Shown here in pieces: positions 1 to 11,464 of a stretch of 64,000 bases of DNA (within the stretch, counting starts at the first letter, position 1; every line of letters starts with the position of its first letter). Location: positions 3,115,600-3,179,599 of the forward strand of contig KL647289.1 of the NCBI GenBank assembly GCA_000727475.1, in the 5' to 3' direction. This DNA comes from Sarcocystis neurona (taxonomy: Eukaryota > Apicomplexa > Conoidasida > Eucoccidiorida > Sarcocystidae). The position numbers were made by a program, and so were the translations under genes. The notes below the pieces were generated by a model. That model was not told the DNA's origin. It saw nothing but the letters and a program-made list of their open reading frames with translations, and did no database searches.

Positions 1-59
1 TCTTCCTGACGTTCTCTATCCATGGCCTCACGCCTCGCCACACATGGTCGTTTCTTCCT

Positions 60-60
<1 letters not shown>

Positions 61-102
<42 letters not shown>

Positions 103-300
103 CATGATATAATATATATATGTGTAGATGTGTTTGATTATGTAAATAAGTATGCATATATATGTATGGCATATGTGTACATTTACATTTACGTATATAT
201 ATATATATGACATATACACACATCCACACGTACACACGTATACATATATATATATATATATATATTCACATATGTATATGCATACATATATATATATATG
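61..300. repeat. TA/TATG/CACA microsatellite cluster
   Basis: Long TA dinucleotide runs are interrupted by ACATAC and TACACACG words. They lie just 5' of the first DUF3228 exon. Open frames here translate only to Tyr/Ile repeats and are not genes. Confidence 0.85.
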
Positions 301-420
301 GCTATGTGTCGTGGCAGGGATTGGGTGACTGTGTTATTTCTGTCGCGACTTCTCTGCATTTGTTTTTCTTTTTGTTCTCGGCCCATGGAGAGGCGTAGAT
401 CTGTCCGCCTCCCTACATAT

Positions 421-3400
421 ATGTCTCATCTTTCTCTCGAACAGGTGCACGCGTACGTGGAGGCAAAGAAGGAGACGGCAGAACTAATTGAAGGCTACGC
501 GCCGTTTTGCTGCCACCTTTTTCTCCCCAATTTTTGTGGGGTTTTGCCCACCGCGTTGAGAATAACTTCTTCGAATGAGCACCTTCTCAGGCAAGCGATG
601 ACGTCTATGCAACTCCACTGCAGGAACAGCAGCAACAGTGCGCATTCCCCTCCTTCTCCTCCTCGTGGCCGGTTTCCCTTCTCTTCTTCTCTCCCCTTTT
701 TGTGTGTATTCTCTCCCTCTTCTTCTGTCTCCCTTTCCTGGTCGTCTCGCCGGTTCTCTTCTGTATTCGCTTCCGTGTCTTTCTTCGTCGTCGAGGTCAC
801 GAACTCGTGTCTCCTGTGTACCCTCCCTCCTGCCCCTCCCTTCCCGGCCGAATTCTCTGGCTGCCCGCCCACTCTTCTTCTTTGCTGACACAGCAGCAGA
901 AAACTTGCAGACACCACGCCGCAGCAGCAGAAAAGTTGCAGACATCACCACCACGCCGCAGCTGCAGCAGCTGTCCGTTTCCTCTCTTTAATTGTTCTCT
1001 TTCTTCTTCCCCGCGGACATTCTCTCCGCGTCCCTTCCCCTCGTCTCTTCTCCGTGTCTTCCTTCCTATCGTACTTGCTGTTTCTGTCTCTTGTCTGTTT
1101 CCTGGTCTGCCTCGTGAATTCTTCTACTTTTACATTTCTGCATCCTGTGGGTTGCAGGTTGTCCGGTGTCTGTCGCGCCGTCGGATGCCCTTCCGAACTT
1201 CCACTACTTCCCACTGCTCCCTCTTCTTCGTCTTTTTCTTCTTTTTCTTTTCCTGCTGTCCCGTCTCCCCCTTCCCGTGCGCTTCTTCTCTCGCTTTTCG
1301 CTTTCTTCTCTTCTTCGTCTGTGCCTTGTTTTCCTTTTTCACTTCCCCTCCACTCCCCTCCGCTTCCGCATCCTCCTCCTCGCGTCCACTCTCTGCTTCG
1401 TGTTCCTTCCTGGAGCACGTCTCTGCGTCTCTTCTCCCCCTCCCTTTTTCGCGTCCACTTCATTTCTCTTGGCTGCCTTCCTCTTCATGTCTCTCCTCTT
1501 CTTCTTCGAATTTTCCCACATTCCGGTTGCTCTGTGCTTCCCCTGTCTTTCTGCGTCTCTCCTACGTCATTTCTCTGTCATTTTCTACTTCTCCTCTACG
1601 TCTTGTTCTTCGCTTCCCACTTTCGTCGATCCGCCCTCTCGACGTCACTTTCTTTTTCCGTCTTCTTCTTCTCTTCTTCGAATTCTCCCTACTCTCTCCT
1701 CTCTCTTCCACACTTTCCTCTCTTTTCCGATAAACACGTGGACTTCTTTTTGTTCCCCTCCCCCTCGCCCCTTCTTCGTCTTCTCGAATTCCTTCTCTTC
1801 CTTTTTACTCCCCTCTCACACTGTCTCCATCTCTTCTTCCTCTTCTTCATCTTCTTCATCTTCTTCGTCTTCTTCGTCTTCTTCGTCTTCTTCTTCATCT
1901 TCTTCTTTTTCATCTTCTTCATCTTCTTCGTCTTCTTCATCATCTTCATTTTCTTCACCCACTTCATCTTCTTCATCTTCTTCATTTTCTTCATCTTCTT
2001 CACTTTCTTCGTCTTCTTCACTGTCTTCATCTTGTTCATCTTCTTCATCTTCTTCGTCTTCATCTTCTACACCCTCTTCATCATCTCCACGCTCTTCGTC
2101 TTCTTCATCTTCTCCTTTTTTCTGTCTTTTCCTCTCCCTCTTTCTCTATCTGCTGCTGTCTCTCTGTGTCTGTCTCTTCGTCGTCTTCCTCTCTTTTGGT
2201 CTCCCTCAGCTGCCAGTCGTTTTTCCCCTTCGTCGTCTTCTCCTTCTATTAGTTATCATTTCTCTCTTCTTCGTCTTCCCCTCTTCCGGCTTTCTACTTC
2301 GTTTCTTTCTTTACTTTTCCCTTCTGCATTTGCTTGATATATACATATATGTATGCAGCTTTGTTTGTTTATATCTCTATTTATGAAAAAGTAGTTCAGA
2401 GGTCATTCTTCAAGTAAACGAAAGTGCACAAAGCTTCTGCAGGGGAAAACGTATACAGCGAAGATCCCTACACCCTACAGAGGCACACAGCGCAAGCCCT
2501 CTTCTACATACGAATATATATATATATATACATATGTGTGAATCTATGCATGTGCATATATATGTATATATGGATGTACATATAGTACACACACCTGTAA
2601 AATATATAAATATGCATGCACACATGTGTCTGCACGGATACGTGTGCATATATACATACATATATATATATATATATCTTCGTGTGTGTATGTGTGTATA
2701 TGTGTATGCACCACATATATATATATATATACATCAGTGTGTATATTACATAGATATGTATATGTGGGTTTACTGGTCATTCGTATATCCGCTTATATAG
2801 ATATATATATATATATATACGTATATATATATATATATATGGCCATAGCAGGTCTTATATTATATGTGTATATATAAATTGACGTGGTTGTCCACATATG
2901 ATTGACTCCGTATAGCTGTGTCCTGTCAGACTGTTCACATGTATATACATATAGATATATATATATATATTATGTATGCATGTGAACATATATGTAATGC
3001 ATACATATATATATGTGTATATCCATAAATACACAGATATATGTAGTACGTATCACACATGTGATGTATATACACCTATATTCAATATAACGTACATAAT
3101 ACATCCATATATATATACATATATATAGCGCACGCAGCATATACATACGTGTATACACATGAAAACATGCATTATGTCTGTCTGCCTATGTACATATATG
3201 TATGTACGTATACAACATACATGATAGACATATAATATGTAAAAGTATCTAATATATATATTGTGTACAACATACAGTATACATATATATAGTAGCATAC
3301 ATATTATCTCTCTCTCTATATGTATATATATAACATGCGCTAGATATATATATATAGTACGTATAACATCCTCTATGTACATACATATATGTATACAATA

Positions 3401-5476
3401 TATGCAACACACATAATATGTACATGTATATATTGGATGGTGCTGGGTTTCACCAGTTCCCATATTCGTGTATAGAACGAATAGGTATGTGAAGAAACAG
3501 AAGTTTTTGTTTCTTCCGTAATTTCTTGAAGTGATCGGCTTTTGCCTGCACGTTTCTTCTGGGCAGGTCTGGGTACGTGGCCCGGCGGGCAGAGGAACTG
3601 CCGGTGCTAACGCGGTGGTTCCCAGCAGCAGCAGTTGGTCCTTCGCTGAAGCCTGCAAAATACCTCGGTGGGCCAAGGTGGTGTTTATTCCTCCGCAGTT
3701 TCTCCTTCCTCTTTCTGCGGACTTCTTCTCCCTCCTTTTGTCTGCGTCTTTCTGTGATTCTCTGTCTTTCTCGAGAAGCATCCACGTGTACGCGTCCCGC
3801 TGCATGCAAAGTGAACTGCTGCTGCTGCTGCTGCTGAAAAAAGGAAGCGGAGGAAGTCCGTTCAAGTCCGTCCAAATCAGCTTCTCCCCACGCTTCTCGC
3901 AATACTCTCTGCAGCTGCTTTTTATCCGTTTTTGTGTCTCTTACGTCCTCTCTCTAGCTACTTGCACACACACATATATACATATCTGTGTATATAAGTA
4001 TATGTATTTGTTGGTAGGTTTCTGTTACCGTTTGAAAGAACTCAGCTTCTTCCTTTGCAGTGTACAGCCACGAGTGTCCCTTCGGCTTCCGTTTTCTTTT
4101 CTCTTTCTGTTCTCCCTTTCTCTCTGTTGAAGGATATTCACATGCGAAAGATCTGCATGCACATGTTTGGCAGACCTCCTCCAGAACTCCGGACGTTTGA
4201 CTATGCGTATACATTTATGTACATATAATATGTACACACACAAACGTGTCTATCTATCCATATATGTATATATATATATGTGTATAAATACATTTCTGTA
4301 GAGAGGGGTTATGCAACCATCTATACATATACATCGTTATATACGCACACATATACATATACATGTATACACCTATATACATATAGTGTGTACGTACACA
4401 AAGATATATATACATATATATATATATGTATGTAATATATAAATTAGTAAATTTCTGTACACAAACATTATGCAAGCGTCGGTACGTTTGATTATACATA
4501 TACGTTTATATATATGTAAACATCTACATACACATATATAAATATATATATATATATATTACACAGATGTATGTATGTGTGTAGACTTCGTCCATTGTTG
4601 TATATACATTTGGGACTGCGTAGTGGCATCTCAAGGGACTGCCCGTCGTTCTTTCCATCTTTTTGAAGAAGAGTTCATCTGACGAAATACTCGGTAAATC
4701 TTTATTTACACGTTCTTAAGTAACTCACTTACATATATACGTGTATATATTCTTATGTGCACATATATATATTTATGCATGTATAAGATTTACATGTGTG
4801 GACGTATACACGCAGGCATGTACATATATATATATACGTATATAGGGGATTTGCTTCCCTGTTCAAATTTATACATACATATGTATGTGTATGTATATCT
4901 ATGTATAGACGTATAAGCAAATGAAGGTTTACAGATACACGTGCAACTATATATTCCGTCTTCCCCTGGTATATACATATGTAAATATTTATGTTGTAGG
5001 CTTTCCACACGTATGTAGCATCATAGGTGTATAAAGACGTGCACTACCACGTTTATGTATGTAGCGCCTTGGTGTTGGGGAAAATACGTGCCTGGTGCTC
5101 CTGCTTCGTTTAAACGGCCTAGGTTACCCCTGAATTTAAAGTCTACTTACATATCCATATATATATATATACATCTGTATAAGTATATATATATATATGT
5201 ATATGTATGTATAATTACATGGCCTAGTGTCTGTGTGAATATAACATTTTACTTCTTGCGTGTATATATATATATATACGTACGTATATATATGTATATG
5301 TATATATATATATATGTATATGTATATGTACGTATATATTTCCATGTATAATTACGTGTCCAGCTGTGTACGTATTTAGACGTGTAGACCTTTGTGTACA
5401 AACTTACATGTGTGTATCTCCGTTTGTTGATCTGTCTGCCTGACTTTATCTACATATCTCTTTCTCTGTCTTCTAC

Positions 5477-5509
<33 letters not shown>

Positions 5510-8500
5510 AATGTACGTATGTGTGTATGTGCTTGTGTGAATCATATGTACGCGTATGGCTACATGCACCCATATTATATGCTTCTATGTCCTAGAGGTT
5601 GTATATACATGTATGTGTATGTGTTTCTATATATAGTGAGACCATATAGATACGCATATGTATGTGTGTATATATATGACTGGTGGCTACATAGGCGCAC
5701 ATATTCTGTGTCCATATATGTCTGTGTGTGTATATATATGATTGGCTGTATGCATCCATAATATATGTTTCTGTGTACTTGAGACTGTATATACACGTAT
5801 GTGTATGTGTTTGTATCTATATTGAGACTACATAGATAATATGCATGTGTGTGTATATATGAGACTGGCTATACGCACACATATTATATATTTCTACGTA
5901 CATAAGACTACATAGATATGTACGTGTGTGGATGTATTTTATGTCCAGGGTAATATCTGTTAAGTCTGAACCACTGATGGGTGGCCGTCTGTGTTTTTCT
6001 CCGTCCCTTCGTCTGCCTCTGTGTGGGGATGTATATACGTGTGTATCGCTGCGTAGATACGTAAAACAAGTATGTTTGTAGATAGCCGATAAATGTAGAC
6101 ATCTTCGACTCTCTTCTTGTAGATTATGTATATATATATATGTACGTATATGTTTATATATCTGCGACAGATTATATATGCATACGTCCGCAACTTGGTG
6201 TTGAGTTTCGCCTGTTTGTTGCAGATTTGATATTGTATTCTCGTGAACAACTTGCGAAGGAAGCGGCGGCGATGCGTCCAAGGCAGCAGCAGCAGCAGAC
6301 GGGTAGCGGCGCAGGAGCAGTCCCAGCAAGAGGGGAAGAAAACGAGAATGCAGCTCTTGCGTCTGCAGGTCATTTTCGTCTCTACGTAGCTTCTTCGAAC
6401 TTTCCACTTTTTCTGTTAATCATCATCTCCTCTGCCTGAAATGTTCTCCTTTACACGCCGCCTTACCCGAGCACCCTGTAACCTCTCTCACCTCTCTCAC
6501 GGCGTACATACATATTTATAGAAATATGCATATTTATGTATATGTATAAATTTTCTCTGACCACAGCATGCCTTTCTCTTGCAAACGCGTGTATCTGTGT
6601 ATATATGTATAGGTAAATAGGTTGATATATGTGTATGTAGATATATATATATATATCGACATATAGCCTGTGCTTCTCGTCTTCGCGATATGCTTATTCA
6701 TAAGTATATATTTGTGCGTGTGTCTAGAATTTTCTGTGTATATCTTACTGTCTACCTTCCTACGTGCCCCTTGTTGTCCACTTCTTTCTACTTATATATA
6801 TTCACCTATCTCTACCTACAGATCTATATCTACCTCTACGTATCTCTCTATCAGCCTCTCTCTTTATTCACTTATATCTCTATTTATCTACTTCAAGGTG
6901 TCTGCCTACCTGTGTGTCCTCGTGTCTGTGTGGCGTGTGTCTCCTCGATTTATCAGTATAAATCTCTTCACCTGTTAAGCTTTCTATTTGTACACGTGTG
7001 GGTCCATATCTACCTCTCCCTCAGTATACCAATCTATTTACTTATCTCCCGCCCTCTGCATATATATATATATATATGTGTAGGTGTATATATTTATCTT
7101 TATGTGTGTATACATACATGTGTCTGGGGTCTGTACACCATCTTCTGCACATTTATATATACGTACAGAGATTAGGTAAAGATCTATATCTCTCTATATG
7201 AATACGTGTGTATAAATGTATATGTATTTGGATGTGTAGACATGTATGTATATTGACGGCCTGTTGTACTGCCTGTGTAGAGAGAAGAGAAAAGAGAGAG
7301 ACGAGGAGAGTGACACACATAGACGTAGGCGCGTCTCCTTCCATTATATCTGCCTGTCAGCCTGTAGGCATCTGTCTATATATATCTGATCGTGTGTCTC
7401 CGTAGGGCATGCCTACTCTACCCGCGTATGTTAATATAAATCTGTTCACCTACCAGCCTCCTATTTTCACACGTGTGGGCCCGTATTACACACATACAAC
7501 CGAGCAAACAGAAAAGGCCGTCCCTACTTACATGCATGTCCGTCTCTCCTCCTTTCCGCCCGTCTCTCTCTACATATATACACATGTACACATATATATA
7601 TATATATGTACATAGACGTACACTTTCTCGACATTTGTTCGTATATGGCGTAGTGTAATATGCCGGGGGCCGGTATACTGCGTCGCTCTCTTCGTCTCTC
7701 TATTTTCTTCTTTCTCTTCGTGTCGCTCTATCTCTATATAAATACTTTTTTAATCTTCCTTGGTGCGTGTGTGTGAAAGAGACACTCGTGTCGTGTTCTC
7801 GTCCGGAGTCTCGGCATTCTACATTTCTCCTGCTCTTGTAGAAAGTTGCCTTTTCTTGTTTTTTTTTATGTGGACTTCGTCCGTTCCTGCATGCCTTTCT
7901 TTCGTCCCCGTCTCTCTCGCTGTCTCTCTTTTCCGCCTCCCTTTTTCCGTATTCCTCTCTGCTTTCCCCCTTACCGGTCTCACTTTCTCTTTAAAAATGT
8001 TCCGTCGCCCCGTCACGTTCCCTACCAAGGTTCACACCTACGTGTGGATAGGGGAATATTCACATATATGTACATATAAATGTGAGAGCATGCATCTGCA
8101 TGTACATATATGTGTATGGACGTATACGCACAACTTTGAGAGAATATATATATGTGTGTGAGTCACTTTTGTTTGGTCTTTGTCTGTGTTGATAAAGACA
8201 GGGCTACTGAGGCGTATGTGTCTTTCTCACGAAAGTTCAAAAGAAATGTAATTCTCTTACGACGGTTGCATTGGTCTGCAGCAGTTCTTCACCGTTGCCT
8301 ATCAACAGTCCTCTGCACACACGCAGTCGGAGGGTCACTCTCTGTCTTATCAATCTGTTTATATATGTAATATATAGAGGCGCCTGTGACAGACACACAT
8401 ATATAATATACATGTATATATATATACATGTATATACGTATATATTAAAATCGCTCTGTTTTATGTATATAGATGCATATATACATACGCTTGTGATAAT

Positions 8501-10593
8501 GGAGATATGCGTGTCCACGTGCCCATGTACTTTAAAGGGTCGCATACACATAATATATATATATATATATATATACGTGCGAATACATAGTATCTCTCTA
8601 CCTGCATATATATATATATATTTCATCCAGTATATAGTGCGTATACATATATATATATGTGCATATGTATATTTGTTTGAGTCTACGTTAAGAAGTGAGT
8701 CAGCGTGAGAGAGGATATGTGTGACTGCGATAGCGTGGATATTATCTTGCTTCGTAGAAGGCTCTTTGTTCTTTGTCATATGTGTGAAGGAGAATCTGCT
8801 GCTCCTGCCTGGAGTATCATCGCCATAAAGGCGCAGGACGAACCGTACGAGCTGCCGATGGCCCCAATTACGTAGGCAAAACCAAATTTCCTTCTCCTCG
8901 GCCTTCTCCTGCTTCTCCCCTGCTGACGCTCCTCTTGCTGATGCTGCTTCTCTTTTTGCTGCTGGTGCTGCTTCTCTTTCTGCTGCTGCTGCCCTTTCTG
9001 CTGCTGCTGCTCCGACTGCTTCTGTTGCTCTTGCTGCTCCTGCCGCTGCTTTGTTGCGAGACGCTCGCCTTCAACGCTGCTGCTGCTCCTGCCATTTTAG
9101 CTGTTGCTGCCGTTAGTTGCCGGTGCTGCGGCGTCAACTACCAGGCTCCCCGCTTGACTCGCCCCTCCCGTGCTTCTCCAGCTGCTTCGGGTACATGTAT
9201 GTATGTATATATATATATTTCTAGATACACGTCTACGTATAACTCCACTTATTCCTGTGTGTTTACACATAAATATGAATATACATATATATATACACAT
9301 ATATGTAAACGTGCGTGCTCTTTACTGTATAGCAGAGACAGTATCGGTCTGCAGAGCAGCAGCCGTGCGAAAAAAGGTGCAGCAGTCTGCCGCTGGCGGT
9401 ATCGCAGTGCTACTTCCTCTGCCGCATGGACGCGTCTCTGCTGCTGCTGCTCCTTCGCGGACGATTCTCTGCTGCTGTGTCGGTGTCTGCTCCTGCTGTG
9501 TTGTGACGCGCTGTATGTCTTGCTTTGTTGGGTAATCATGTATTTGCTGCTGCTTCTGCTGATGCCATAAACGTATATGTACATATATACATGTGGGGAT
9601 ATGCATACCAAGTTGTTTGTTTTTAAGGAGAATGCGTGTGTCTTTCTCTCTGTGTGTTGTGGAAGTAGCGAAGTAAGAAGACACTATCCAGGAGCGGAAC
9701 TATACGTGTACACATATATACGCGTAATATACATACATATATATATATATATTGTATAATATATATATTTATATTATATTATATATATAAGGCAACGTCA
9801 GATGTTTGCTGCGGCTGCTGCTGCTTTCTTTACGCCTTCGTGCTGCTGCTGTTCCACAGAAGCGTCCTGCAGGATTCTGAAGAACCGCTGCTGCTGCACG
9901 CGGGCGCATCTGCTCGCTACTGGGGTTCATTGCATCTTGTTCCTCTGTTATTAGTGAGAGAGCGTCTGAACAGCGATTCTCCCCGTACGCATCGTTTCCA
10001 AAGTTCTTTTGGTCGCAACGAAGGCTGCTTCACATACAAGTCTCCGGCAAAAATTTACAGAATTACTTTTCCTTTATTCTCCCTCTCTTTCCCTCTCTCT
10101 CTACATATGTGTATATATTTGTATGTTTGCATCGACGCGCACGTACGTATATATTTATATATGATACTTGTGTTTCGGTATATATAGTAGGCAGTGATCA
10201 GTCTAATTGCAACAGCATGTCTGTTTTACGTAGGTGTATCCTGCTGCTCGTTGCAGGTCCCTGTGCACGCCTTCTTGCAGGTGGCTACGCGATACCCGTT
10301 CATTAACAAAAGGTGCACGCACATGACGAAGATATGAACGCGGCTTCAGCCTGTGCTCGTGAAGTATCAGTTCTACTACTACTAGTAGCAGTGTGCTATT
10401 GTCTGCAGAGTGTACTTTTTGAGGAAAGAGATGTAGTGATCCTTCGCGTTTCTCAAGTCTTCGCAAATACCGCAGAGCCACCACATTTATCATGACTCTT
10501 TCATCTGCTAGGATGGATGCCCCGGCAAAATCACATACAGCATTTACAAGTGTTTTTATACGTATATATACATATATATGTATACGTATGCAA

Positions 10594-10624
<31 letters not shown>

Positions 10625-11464
10625 GATATATACATTTAGTTTCCAGTGTATGTGTACATATGTACGTATGTATTCTGTGCCTCTATAATTTTATATGTAA
10701 ATGTATATATATGTACACGTTGTGTTTGTATGCATAAGTATGTGAGTATTTGGGTGTAGATGGGGAAGTCGTCGAATGCGGCGTACGTACACTGGAGACG
10801 CCTCCGCATCGAATCTTCCTCGTCGCAGTACACGTCTGCCTCCATGTACCCGAACACAGGAGGTGGCAGTGTCACATATACAGCTGCTCAAAAAATATAC
10901 AATATATACATGTGTGTGTATATTGTATGTATTTGCAGCAGCTGCCACGTATGTGTCTTCGCATGTGTAAGTAGAGAAAGAGCATGCATATCGATATGTT
11001 TATATATATGATTCATATAGAGAGGGTGTCTTAAGTACCCACCGAGAAGAAGCAAACAGCATACGTCTATAATCCAGAAGGCGACTGTTGCCGGTAAATA
11101 AGTAATTACATACAACGTTTTTACCATTTCCAGCTAGTGACTTGCAATTACTACCCTAAGTGCACTGGTAAAATATAGTCATGATTTGAACAGGGGAGCT
11201 GGGATCTTATATATATATATATATACATACATACATACATACATGCATACATACACACACGAAAGCCTGCGCTGTGCTGGTGCTGTTTTCTGGCGCAGGA
11301 TGATGCGTAACGCATTGATATCAGAGGGAGGCAGCGGCGTCGCTATCGACCGGGCAGCATACGCCGCGAGTGTCACCTACTGGAGTAGCCACGCGATTAT
11401 CAAGCAGGAAGAAGAGGAGCAGCGCAGCAGCAGCAGCACATCAGTCAGCGAAAATTCCACGTGA
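421..11464 (+). CDS. DUF3228-family protein, five exons
   Basis: Proposed exons are 421/445-590, 3567-3667, 6225-6368, 8790-8871 and 11299-11464, with stop TGA at 11462-11464. Phases fit at all four junctions. Exon 1 gives [15 protein letters not shown] and [10 protein letters not shown]. The first junction restores [18 protein letters not shown] and then TRWFP. The second gives [13 protein letters not shown], exon 4 gives [14 protein letters not shown], and the last junction gives [16 protein letters not shown] and TYWSSHA. These are, in order, the blocks I know from DUF3228 proteins of bacteria, plants and protists; no biochemical role is established. About 212 codons are visible from 445. 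Exon 3 carries a species-type insertion (Gln run, then Gly/Ala/Glu) after [10 protein letters not shown], and the C-terminus ends in a Glu/Ser-rich tail. Intron 1 uses a GC donor (CAG|GCAAGC at 591). The 5' end is uncertain: ATGs at 385 and 421 are in frame, but CAG at 442-444 could be an acceptor, so an upstream exon may lie outside the window. Confidence 0.9.
600..2335 (+). repeat. Polypyrimidine tract inside DUF3228 intron 1
   Basis: About 1.7 kb is almost pure C/T on the plus strand. It includes an imperfect TTCTTC(A/G)TC array at about 1825-2130. The frames that stay open encode only Ser, Phe, Leu and Pro. The tract lies between the exon ending at 590 and the one starting at 3567, so it is intronic and its pyrimidine strand is the sense strand. 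Confidence 0.8.
2500..3440. repeat. TA/TACA/TATG microsatellites
   Basis: Continuous alternating purine-pyrimidine microsatellite DNA (TATATA, TACATA, GTATGT) in DUF3228 intron 1. Frames are Tyr/Ile/His/Val repeats. No gene seen. Confidence 0.85.
3960..5535. repeat. Microsatellite field in DUF3228 intron 2
   Basis: TA, TATG and TACA repeats with short unique islands (about 4010-4200, 4600-4740 and 5030-5140). The preceding 3668-3950 is mixed sequence with a short CTG run at about 3819-3836. The only feature I assign to 3668-6224 is intron 2 of the DUF3228 gene. Confidence 0.75.
5538..5930. repeat. Degenerate tandem repeat
   Basis: Words such as GAGACTACATAGATA, GTATGTGTATGTGTTT and GCACCCATAATATATG recur in the same order about three times, with copies of AGACTACATAGATA-like sequence near 5639, 5826 and 5908. 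The spacing is irregular because of indels in the TA runs. It lies in DUF3228 intron 2. Confidence 0.6.
6490..7620. repeat. Microsatellites and CTAT-type repeats, intron 3
   Basis: TA runs alternate with CTATCTACCT-like sequence, the complement of GATA repeats. Frames are Tyr/Ile/Ser/Leu-rich. From 7640 to 8030 the DNA is C/T-rich on the plus strand with no recognisable exon. Confidence 0.7.
8040..8700. repeat. Microsatellite block, intron 3
   Basis: TA/TACA/TATG repeats flank a unique island at 8160-8370. That island is open on both strands but matches no family I know. The next DUF3228 exon begins at 8790. Confidence 0.65.
8925..9795. repeat. CTG-rich tract plus TA microsatellites, intron 4
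   Basis: A (CTG)n-like run at about 8930-9120 is followed by TA repeats, a second CTG-rich island at 9340-9560, and more TA repeats to 9790. Leu/Cys/Ala frames on one strand mirror Gln/Ser frames on the other, so the open frames are not evidence of genes. Confidence 0.65.
9798..11133 (-). other. Possible nested minus-strand exon chain
   Basis: Reading the minus strand inside DUF3228 intron 4, five segments can be joined with GT/AG borders and matching phases: 11133-11043, 10883-10791, 10507-10230, 10024-9989 and 9893-9798, ending at a TGA. The first two would encode one hydrophobic segment ([16 protein letters not shown], then [16 protein letters not shown]). The rest would be a basic tail with [10 protein letters not shown] near the end. 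I recognise no family. Both strands are open in much of this region, so the chain may be a product of free choice among splice sites. Confidence 0.2.

Noticed and set aside
1166..2386. 400-codon Ser-rich and Phe-rich plus-strand frames
   Set aside because: They are produced by the TTC polypyrimidine tract in DUF3228 intron 1. No ordinary protein sequence is present.
5538..5930. CRISPR-like array
   Set aside because: The repeats are degenerate, spacers are TA-rich and not unique, and the genome is eukaryotic.
11265..11400. Minus-strand segment with a plausible frame across 11265-11400
   Set aside because: It is antisense to the last DUF3228 exon, which carries the conserved [13 protein letters not shown] block. 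The plus reading is real.
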